Shown piece after piece: positions 40,918 to 47,872 of a stretch of DNA of 64,000 nucleotides (position 1 is its first letter; each line of letters begins with the position of its first letter). The translations under genes were made by a program, and so were the position numbers. Under the pieces are notes generated by a model, which was not told the DNA's origin, ran no database searches, and saw only the letters and a list, made by a program, of their open reading frames with translations. This stretch comes from JACCTU01 sp963769665 (GTDB taxonomy: Bacteria > Actinomycetota > Thermoleophilia > Gaiellales > Gaiellaceae), in the NCBI GenBank assembly GCA_963769665.1, contig CAVYMQ010000003.1, positions 930,001 through 994,000 on the forward strand, written 5' to 3'.

Positions 40918-41778
40918 ATGGAGGGCAGAAGAGTGGCTGACAACGGGTACGCAAAGCCCGTGCTCGTCACGACCGACTGGTTGGCCGAGCACCTCGGCGA
41001 CGAGGGTCTCGTCGTCGGCGAAGTCGACGAGAACCCGGACCTCTACGACGAGGGGCACATCCCGGGCGCGATCAAGCTGCACTGGCGCGACGACCTGCAG
41101 GATCCGGTCGAGCGCGACCTCGTCGAGAAGGACGCGTTCGAGCAGCTCATGAGCTCGCGCGGGATCTCAAACGAGACGACGATCGTCCTCTACGGCGACA
41201 AGAACAACTGGTTCGCCGCGTACGCGTACTGGTACCTCAAGATCTACGGCCACGAGGACGTGCGCATCCTCGACGGCGGACGGCAAAAGTGGATCGACGA
41301 GAGCCGCGAGCTCACGACCGACGAGCCGCAGGCCTCGCCGGCGTCGTACTCCGCACGCGATCGCGACGAGACGATCCGGACGCGGCGTGATGCGGTGCTC
41401 CAGACAATCGGTCGTGATGCGCTGGTTGACGTCCGGTCCCCGCAGGAGTACTCAGGCGAGCTGATCGCCGCTCCCGGCTACGAGCAAGAGGGCGCCCAGC
41501 GCGCGGGGCACATCCCAACCGCGCAGTCGATTCCGTGGGCTCAGGCCGTCAAGGACGACGGCACCTTCAAGAGCGCGGACGAGCTGCGCGAGCTCTACGG
41601 CGCGAAGGGGATCACCCCCGACCGCTCCGTGACGGCCTATTGCCGCATCGGAGAGCGGAGTGCCCACACGTGGTTCGTGCTTCGTGAGCTGCTCGGGTAC
41701 GAGGACGTGCGAAATTACGACGGCTCGTGGACGGAATGGGGCAACCTGATCGACGTGCCGATCGAGAAGACGGCCTAG
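40918..41778 (+). CDS. Thiosulfate/3-mercaptopyruvate sulfurtransferase (two rhodanese domains)
   Basis: 286 residues in two rhodanese domains: an inactive N-terminal one (about 15-130, DEGHIPGAIKLHW) and a catalytic one (about 155-280). The active-site Cys is in AYCRIGERSAHTWFVL, the CRxGxR[ST] loop of thiosulfate sulfurtransferases. It moves sulfane sulfur to cyanide or thiol acceptors. The ATG follows GGAAAG by a few nucleotides. Its 3' end overlaps the methyltransferase gene by about 43 nt. Confidence 0.92.
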   Translation: MEGRRVADNGYAKPVLVTTDWLAEHLGDEGLVVGEVDENPDLYDEGHIPGAIKLHWRDDLQDPVERDLVEKDAFEQLMSSRGISNETTIVLYGDKNNWFAAYAYWYLKIYGHEDVRILDGGRQKWIDESRELTTDEPQASPASYSARDRDETIRTRRDAVLQTIGRDALVDVRSPQEYSGELIAAPGYEQEGAQRAGHIPTAQSIPWAQAVKDDGTFKSADELRELYGAKGITPDRSVTAYCRIGERSAHTWFVLRELLGYEDVRNYDGSWTEWGNLIDVPIEKTA

Positions 41779-42419
41779 TCCGGGACGCGCTCCCGGGCAA
41801 CGCTGCGAAGATCCGGCTGCTGCTCGACCTCGTCGAGCGGCGGCCGGCTCGCGTGCTCGACGTCGGCTGCGGCGACCTTTCTCTTTGGGCCGCGGTGCGC
41901 GAGCGCCCGCAGGTCGTCGGCGTCGACGCTCGGCTGCCGCCGCCGAAGGTGGCGGGAATCGAGACGCGCGAGCTCGATGCACGCGAGCTCGACTACGACG
42001 CCGAGTTCGACGCGGTCGTCTCGACGCAGATGCTCGACGACGTCGCCGAGTGGCGCGACGTGCTCCGTGGAATGCGCGACGCGCTCCGGCCGGGCGGGAC
42101 GCTCTTGCTCACGTGCGACTCCGGCGACGTGGCGCGGCCGTGGCGCGCAAGGCTGCGCGGTGTCCCGCGCGGGCCGCGGCTCGAAGAGCTGGCCGACGCG
42201 GCTCGCGACCTCGGCCTCGAGGTGCAGGCGCTCCGTCGCTACGGGCGTCGCGACCTGAAGGCGCTCCAGGGAAAACTCGACGGCGCGGGCCGGCTCGAGA
42301 CGCTCAGGACGGAGGAGTCGCTCGAGCCCGACGACCCCCGCGAGTGGCGGCTGCTCTACCTCAGGGCCGGTCGCCCAGGCGCTCCACCACGACCTGAGGA
42401 ATCCGCGCCGCGGGACTGA
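41736..42419 (+). CDS. Class I SAM-dependent methyltransferase
   Basis: 227 residues if started at the ATG at 41736, inside the sulfurtransferase gene; the GTG at 41727 is also in frame and no start exists nearer the conserved DALPGNAAKIRLLLDL. SAM-binding motif VLDVGCGDLSLW, acidic motif II VVGVDARL, and LRPGGTLLLTCDSG mark a Rossmann methyltransferase. Substrate unknown. The last ~20 codons lie antisense to the convergent SDR gene (59-nt overlap). Confidence 0.8.
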   Translation: MGQPDRRADREDGLVRDALPGNAAKIRLLLDLVERRPARVLDVGCGDLSLWAAVRERPQVVGVDARLPPPKVAGIETRELDARELDYDAEFDAVVSTQMLDDVAEWRDVLRGMRDALRPGGTLLLTCDSGDVARPWRARLRGVPRGPRLEELADAARDLGLEVQALRRYGRRDLKALQGKLDGAGRLETLRTEESLEPDDPREWRLLYLRAGRPGAPPRPEESAPRD

Positions 42420-43074
42420 GCCGGAGCAGCAGTCGGACGATCTCCGCGCAGTCCTCCGGCTGAATCATCTCCTCGTTCGACATGCCGGTCCACGCCGCCA
42501 TCGGCGTGTCGACGAACCCGGGGCAGAGCGCGCAGATGCGGATGCCGTCGCCTTCGAGCTCCCGGTTCATGGAGTGCGTCAGCGAGATCACCGCGGCCTT
42601 CGACGCGCCGTACGCTGCCAACATCGGAACCGGAACAGTGCCCGCGATCGACGCGAGGTTGACGACGAGCCCGCGCGACTCGCGCAGCATCGGGATCGAC
42701 TCCCGCGTGACGATGAACGTGCCGCGCAGGTTCACGTCGAGCTGCAAGTCCCACTTCTTCGTGGTCATCTGCTCGACCGGCCCGCCGAGACCGACGCCGG
42801 CGGAGTTGACCAGCACGTCGAGCCGGCCGAACCGCTCCGTGTGCTCGCGCACGAGCCGCACGCAGTCTTCCTCCTCGGCGACGTTCGCGATCACCGCGTG
42901 CGCGTCGAGCTCGCCTGCGGCCGCCTCGAGCTTCTCCGGCGTGCGCGCGGAAAGCGTGAGCTCGAATCCCTCGTCGCGCAGCATCCGCGCGATCGCAAGC
43001 CCGATCCCTGACGACCCACCGGTGATCAGGGCTGCGTGCAAGAACCGATCCTTAGCAGGTTCGGCGTCGCCCAT
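42361..43074 (-). CDS. Short-chain dehydrogenase/reductase
   Basis: 237 residues from the ATG at 43074. SDR marks: ITGGSSGIGLAIARML, NSAGVG in the NAG loop, LASIAG for the catalytic Ser and AAYGASKAAVI for Y-x-x-x-K. NAD(P)-dependent oxidoreductase of unknown substrate. The frame extends 66 nt further upstream, but the Rossmann fold begins just after the chosen ATG. It ends inside the convergent methyltransferase gene. Confidence 0.9.
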   Translation of the reverse strand: MGDAEPAKDRFLHAALITGGSSGIGLAIARMLRDEGFELTLSARTPEKLEAAAGELDAHAVIANVAEEEDCVRLVREHTERFGRLDVLVNSAGVGLGGPVEQMTTKKWDLQLDVNLRGTFIVTRESIPMLRESRGLVVNLASIAGTVPVPMLAAYGASKAAVISLTHSMNRELEGDGIRICALCPGFVDTPMAAWTGMSNEEMIQPEDCAEIVRLLLRLSPAARIPQVVVERLGDRP

Positions 43075-43121
43075 GCCGAAAACACGCGCGGGGGAGCCCA
43101 GAACTGCTCCTCCCTCTCCCC

Positions 43122-43152
43122 TGACGGCGGCCCCGACCAAGGGCCGCCGTCA
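43122..43152. promoter_or_regulatory. 12-bp perfect hairpin between divergent SDR and selD
   Basis: TGACGGCGGCCC (43122-43133), a 7-nt loop, and GGGCCGCCGTCA (43141-43152). It lies in the 169-nt gap between divergently read genes, where no terminator is needed, and has no T-run. It could be an operator for either promoter or a leader-RNA stem. The selD side has a TACAGT box and GAGGAGG before the ATG. Confidence 0.45.
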
Positions 43153-43243
43153 ATGCTTCAGGCGGGAATACGGCCTAACCGACAGACGTCTCTAGACGAA
43201 AGGACCGTGGCTGCCTACAGTTGCGGCGTCGAGAGGAGGCCTG

Positions 43244-44282
43244 GATGTCGTCCCAGACTTACCCGGTGAAGCTGACGGAGCTTGCGAGCTGCGGCGGTTG
43301 TGCGGCGAAGTACTCGGCAGCGAAGCTGGAGGAGCTGCTGCGCGGCTTCGTTCCGGTCGAAGCGGAGAACCTCCTCGTCGGGCTGGCGCCTGCAGACGAC
43401 GCTGCCGTGTACAAGCTCGACGACGAGCGGGCGATCATCTTCACGCTCGACTTCTTCCCGCCGGTCGTCGACGACCCCGCGGACTACGGGGCGATCGCCG
43501 CGACGAACGCACTCAACGACGTCTTCGCGATGGGCGGCACGCCGCTGCTCGCGCTCTCGATCGCCGCGTTCCCCGAGGAGCTGCCGATCGAGATGCTCGG
43601 CGCGATCTTCGCCGCAGCCGACGCGCAGGTTCGCGCGGCCGGCGGTCTGCTCGCAGGCGGGCACACGATCCGCGACGATGAGCCGAAGTACGGGCTCGCG
43701 GTTGTCGGCACGGTGCACCCCGATGGGATCTGGCCGAAGAGCGGCGCGCAACAGGGCGACTCGCTCTTCCTGACGAAGCCGCTCGGGACCGGCCTGATCA
43801 TGACCGGCTTCAAGAAGCAGGTGACGGGCACGATGCCGCTCGAGCGCGCGGTGCACTGGATGCGGACGCTGAACAAGGACGCTGCTGAGGTCCTGCGCGG
43901 GCTGTCGCCGAACGCGGTCACCGACGTGACGGGCTTCGGGCTGTTCGGCCATGCGCACGAGATGGCGTCGCGGAGCGGCGTTGCCTTCGAGCTCGAGTCG
44001 GAGCGCTTCCCTGCGATCGACGGTGCGCTGGACTGCGCGCGCAAGGGCGTGCGCACGAGCGGTGATCCGCGGAACCGCGAATTCGCTGCGAGGCACGTGA
44101 CGCTCCAGCGGGTTGCGCCGACGTTCGACGCGCTCGGCTACGACCCTCAGACCGCGGGCGGGCTGCTCGTCTCGCTCCCGCGCGAGCGCGGGCCTGTGCT
44201 CGAGGCCGAGTTCGAGCGGCGCGGCCTCTTCATCCGGCGGATCGGCTCCGTGAAGGAGGGGGCGGGAGTCCTCGTTCGTTGA
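43244..44282 (+). CDS. selD: Selenide, water dikinase
   Basis: 346 residues. It makes selenophosphate, the selenium donor for selenocysteine, selenouridine or selenium cofactors. The catalytic stretch is ASCGGCAAKYSAAKLEELL, with Cys (not selenocysteine) and the essential Lys; DDAAVYKLDD, TLDFFPPVVDD and GGTPLLALSIAAFP are ATP/Mg sites, and DPQTAGGLLVSLP the C-terminal mark. The ATG follows GAGGAGG. No selA, selB or tRNA-Sec is in the window. The stop overlaps the next start (TTGA). Confidence 0.95.
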
Positions 44283-44809
44283 CCGGCCGCGGGATGATCC
44301 ACGGGCGGTTTCAGCCCTTCCACAACGGCCACCTCGAGTACCTCGCGGGCGCCGCCGAGCGTTCGAGCGAGGTGTTCGTCGGGATCACGAACCCGGACCC
44401 CGCGCGGATCAAGCCCGAGCCGTCCGACCCGCTGCGGCATCTGCCCGAGTCGAACCCGTGGTCGTACGCGGAGCGGCTGCTGATGGTCAAGGCCGCGGCC
44501 GCCGACCTCGGGCTCGACCTCGCACGCGTGCACGTCATCCCCTTCCCGGTCAACGAGCCGGAGCTGTGGGCCGCGTACGTCCCCGACGGTGTCACGCAGT
44601 ACATCCGGCTCTTCTCGGAGTGGGGGGGAACGAAGCTCGATCGCCTGCGGAGCGCCGGCTACGACGTCGTCGTCCTCGACGAGGGAACCGAGAAGGGTCT
44701 CTCGGGCGCAACCGTGCGCGCCGCGCTCCGTGACGACGGCGACTGGCAGTCGCTCGTGCCGCCCGGCGTCGCGCGCGTGATCCGCTCGCTGGAGCGCGTG
44801 CCGGCCTAG
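44279..44809 (+). CDS. nadM: Nicotinamide-nucleotide adenylyltransferase (archaeal-type NMNAT)
   Basis: 176 residues. GMIHGRFQPFHNGHLEYLAG contains the (H/T)xGH nucleotidyltransferase site, and LSGATVRAAL is the ISGT-like second motif. It joins NMN (or NaMN) to ATP to make NAD+. Size and motifs match archaeal NadM rather than bacterial NadD. TTG start at 44279 overlaps the selD stop; an ATG at 44294 would still keep the active site. NadE lies 13 kb away on the other strand and would use a related pathway. Confidence 0.85.
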   Translation: MTGRGMIHGRFQPFHNGHLEYLAGAAERSSEVFVGITNPDPARIKPEPSDPLRHLPESNPWSYAERLLMVKAAAADLGLDLARVHVIPFPVNEPELWAAYVPDGVTQYIRLFSEWGGTKLDRLRSAGYDVVVLDEGTEKGLSGATVRAALRDDGDWQSLVPPGVARVIRSLERVPA

Positions 44810-46057
44810 GTGCACCCGATCGTCGTCGTGCTGCTGGACGGGCTCGGCGACCGCGCGCACGACGTCCTCGGCGGCCGAACCGGGAACGAGGCCGCGCGGA
44901 CGCCGAATCTGGACGCGCTCTGCGCGCGCGCCTCGTGCGGCGTGCTGTACGCGGTCGGGCCGGGGCGTGCGCCGTCCTCGGAGGTCGCGCACTGGTCGAT
45001 GCTCGGCTATCGCCCCGACGAGTTCCCGGGCCGCGCCGTCTTCGAAGCGGTCGGCCGCGGGCAGGAGGTGGATCCTGTGCAGGTGTTTGCCTACGCGGCG
45101 CTGCGTCCGGCGGAACACCGCGACGGAGGCTGGTGGCTCACCGGGCGCCCGGATCCCGGGCGCGACGCCGAGACCGCCGAGAGCCTCGTTGAGCGCTGCT
45201 CTGAGCTCGAGGTGGACGGGCTGACCTTCTCGCTGTCTCACGTCTGGCGCGGCGAGGCGGTGCTGCGCGTGTCCGGTGGCGCCGACCCACGCGTCACCGA
45301 CAGCGACGCGTTCTTTCGCGACCGACATCCAGTGCTCAGGCCGCAGGCGCTCGTGCCCGAAGCGGAGCGCACCGCGCGCGCCGCCGAGGCGTGGACGCGC
45401 GAGGTGATGCGCCGCCTCGAGGGCGAGCAGTTCAACGTGATCACGCTGAAGTGGTGGGGGCGTCCGACCAGCGTGCCGTCGTTCCTCGAACGGCACGGCG
45501 TGGGCGGTGCGTTCGTCGGCGAGTCGGCCTTTCTGCGCGGGCTCGGCGCGTACGTCGGCCTCGAGCCGGTCGTCGAGCCTGAGACCGACGACCCCGTCGA
45601 CGACCTGCGCAGGCGGCTGGAGCACTTGCGTGCGCGGCTCGACCGCGGCGAGACGTTCGTCTTCGTGCACCAGAAGACGACGGATGCCGCCGGACATACG
45701 AAGGACCCGAAGGTGAAGCAGGCGACGATCGAGCAACTCGACGAGGTCTTCGCCGAGCTGCCCGTCGACCGCGCGGTCGTCTGCGTGACCGGCGACCACG
45801 CGACACCGGCGTCACCCGACGTGATCCACTCGGGCGATCCGGTGCCGCTCGTCCTCGCCGGCCCGGGCGTGCGCGCGGACGAGGTGAATGAGTTCGGCGA
45901 GGCGAGCTGCGCCCGCGGGATCCTCGGTCACCTTCGCGGCCCCGACCTGATGCCGGTGCTGCTGAACGCGGCCGACCGGCCGCTCTTCCTCGGCTCTCGC
46001 CCGACGCCCTTCGACGGCGCCGACGGGTACCCGGCCCTGCTCGAACCACTCGACTAG
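44810..46057 (+). CDS. apgM: 2,3-bisphosphoglycerate-independent phosphoglycerate mutase, archaeal type
   Basis: 415 residues of the alkaline-phosphatase superfamily. Metal and active-site marks: VVLLDGLGDRAH, APSSEVAHWSMLGY (phospho-acceptor Ser region), FVHQKTTDAAGHTKDP and TGDHATPASPDVIHSGDPVPL. It interconverts 3- and 2-phosphoglycerate in glycolysis and gluconeogenesis. The GTG directly follows the NMNAT stop. The length fits ApgM (about 400-410), and it lacks the large insert domain of bacterial GpmI. Confidence 0.9.
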   Translation: MHPIVVVLLDGLGDRAHDVLGGRTGNEAARTPNLDALCARASCGVLYAVGPGRAPSSEVAHWSMLGYRPDEFPGRAVFEAVGRGQEVDPVQVFAYAALRPAEHRDGGWWLTGRPDPGRDAETAESLVERCSELEVDGLTFSLSHVWRGEAVLRVSGGADPRVTDSDAFFRDRHPVLRPQALVPEAERTARAAEAWTREVMRRLEGEQFNVITLKWWGRPTSVPSFLERHGVGGAFVGESAFLRGLGAYVGLEPVVEPETDDPVDDLRRRLEHLRARLDRGETFVFVHQKTTDAAGHTKDPKVKQATIEQLDEVFAELPVDRAVVCVTGDHATPASPDVIHSGDPVPLVLAGPGVRADEVNEFGEASCARGILGHLRGPDLMPVLLNAADRPLFLGSRPTPFDGADGYPALLEPLD

Positions 46058-46066
46058 GCTCGGCGC

Positions 46067-46975
46067 ATGGACGAGGCGCACGTCGCTCCGCGCGAGATCT
46101 CGGCGCCGTTCTTCCGGAAGCTCGCGCTCGCGTCGGCGATCTCGCTCTACGTGATCATCTGGTCCGGCGCGACGGTGCGGCTCACGGGCTCCGGCCTCGG
46201 CTGCGAGGGTTGGCCGGGGTGCTCGCCCGGCGCGGTCTTCCCCGAGCAGAGCTACCACTCGTTCATCGAGTTCGGGAACCGCGTCGTCAGCCTCTTTCCG
46301 ATCCTGCTCTCGCTCGCGACGGCGGTGACCGCACACTTCGTGCGCGGGTTGTCGGGGTGGGTGCGAGTGATCGCGTGGGCCGCGGCGCTCGGCACGCTCG
46401 CCCAGGCGCCACTCGGGCTGATCACCGTGCGGCTCGACCTCGATCCGGTGGCCGTGATGTCGCACTTCTTGCTCGCGATTGCGGTCCTCGCAGCGGCGGT
46501 GGTCGTGGCCGTCGAGGCCTGGCGCGTCGATCGCGGCGCCGGAACGCCGTTCGTGTCGCGACGGATCGCGCTGCTCGGGCTGCTCTTCGCGGCACTCACG
46601 CTGGTCGTCGTCGTCACCGGCACGTTCGTGACCGCGAGCGGCCCGCACGCGGGCGACCCGGACGTCGTCGACCGGCTCGGGAACATCGAGCGCACGATCT
46701 GGGTGCACGTGCGTGCGACCGCCGTGTTCGGTGTGCTCCTGCTCGGCCTGGTGCTGTACCTGCGACGCAACGTGCCGGCGATCGCACAGCGCGTTGCGTA
46801 CCTCCTGCTCGCGCTCGCCGTGACGCAGGCTGTCGTCGGCGAGCTCCAGTGGAGGAATGCGCTGCCCTGGTGGCTCGTGCTGATCCACGTCGTGCTCGCG
46901 GCGGGAATCTGGGCGACGGCTGTGTGGCTCGTGGCGCTCTTCTGGCGCCCAACCGCCTCGCGCGTCCGCCCGTAA
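46067..46975 (+). CDS. ctaA: Heme A synthase (COX15/CtaA family)
   Basis: 302 residues with eight TM helices. It oxidises the heme O methyl group to give heme A for aa3-type cytochrome oxidase. Marks: VRLTGSGLGCEGWPGC with the extracytoplasmic Cys pair, EFGNRVVS and SHFLLAIAVL carrying the heme-ligand region, and a second half with GPHAGDPDVVDRL and HVRATAVFGV. Presence implies aerobic respiration. ATG lies 6 nt after TAGGCT, which overlaps the apgM stop. Confidence 0.93.
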   Translation: MDEAHVAPREISAPFFRKLALASAISLYVIIWSGATVRLTGSGLGCEGWPGCSPGAVFPEQSYHSFIEFGNRVVSLFPILLSLATAVTAHFVRGLSGWVRVIAWAAALGTLAQAPLGLITVRLDLDPVAVMSHFLLAIAVLAAAVVVAVEAWRVDRGAGTPFVSRRIALLGLLFAALTLVVVVTGTFVTASGPHAGDPDVVDRLGNIERTIWVHVRATAVFGVLLLGLVLYLRRNVPAIAQRVAYLLLALAVTQAVVGELQWRNALPWWLVLIHVVLAAGIWATAVWLVALFWRPTASRVRP

Positions 46976-46984
46976 ACTGAGGTG

Positions 46985-47872
46985 ATGGAGGAGCTCCGCG
47001 TCGCGTCGCGGCCGAGTCTGCGCCGCCCCGTCCTCATCACCGCCTTCCGGGGTTGGAACGACGGCGGCCAGGGAGCCTCGCTCGCCGCGGGCTTTCTCGC
47101 GCGCAACTGGCAGGCGGCCCGGTTCGCGGACATCGACCCCGAGGAGTTCTTCGACTTTCAGGCGACGAGGCCGCACGTCTCGCTCGTCGACGGCGTCACC
47201 CGGCAGGTCGATTGGCCCGACAACGCGTTCTACCACGCGGAGATTCCAGGAACCGACCGCGACGCCATGCTGCTGCTCGGGATCGAGCCGAACGTCCGCT
47301 GGCGGACGTTCACGACGATCGTCGCCGAGCTTGCCACCGATCTCGGCGTCGAGCTCGTGGTCACACTCGGCTCGCTCCTCGCCGACGTCCCTCACACGCG
47401 CCCATCGCCCGTGACCGGGAGCGCGAGCGACTCAGAGCTCGTGGAGCGCCTCGGCCTGCAGCCGTCACGCTACGAGGGGCCCACGGGGATCGTCGGCGTC
47501 CTGCACGACGCGTGCAAGCAGGCCGGCATTCCGTCGGCGAGTCTCTGGGCCGCGGTGCCGCACTACGTCTCGCTCGCGCCGAGCCCACGCGCCGCACTCG
47601 CACTCTGTCGCCGCCTCGGAGAGCTGCTCGACGCGGAGATCGACACGACCGAGCTCGAGGAAGCGAGCGAGGCGTACGCGCAGCAGGTGAGCGAGGCCGT
47701 CGCCTCCGATCCCGAGACGGCCGCGTACGTCGAGGAGCTCGAGCAGCGCACCGAGGAAATCGAGGAGGAAGAGGAGAACCTGCCCTCGGGCGACGCGATC
47801 GCCGCCGAGCTGACGCGCTACCTGCGCGAGCGCGAGCGCGAGAACGGCGGCCCCGAGGGACCTGCGGGTTAG
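46985..47872 (+). CDS. PAC2-family protein (proteasome-assembly-chaperone-like)
   Basis: 295 residues from the ATG at 46985 (GTG at 46982 also in frame); TAAACT lies 6 nt before the ATG. PAC2 marks include RPVLITAFRGWNDGGQGASLA, the GIEPNVRWRTF stretch and TLGSLLADVPHTRP. The C-terminal ~60 residues are an acidic coiled-coil-like tail (EELEQRTEEIEEEEEN). The family is widespread in actinobacteria and archaea; the biochemical role is unproven. It abuts the stop of the convergent helicase gene. Confidence 0.87.
   Translation: MEELRVASRPSLRRPVLITAFRGWNDGGQGASLAAGFLARNWQAARFADIDPEEFFDFQATRPHVSLVDGVTRQVDWPDNAFYHAEIPGTDRDAMLLLGIEPNVRWRTFTTIVAELATDLGVELVVTLGSLLADVPHTRPSPVTGSASDSELVERLGLQPSRYEGPTGIVGVLHDACKQAGIPSASLWAAVPHYVSLAPSPRAALALCRRLGELLDAEIDTTELEEASEAYAQQVSEAVASDPETAAYVEELEQRTEEIEEEEENLPSGDAIAAELTRYLRERERENGGPEGPAG

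Noticed and set aside
43244..44282. Selenocysteine-containing SelD
   Set aside because: The catalytic position is an ordinary Cys codon and no in-frame TGA is present.
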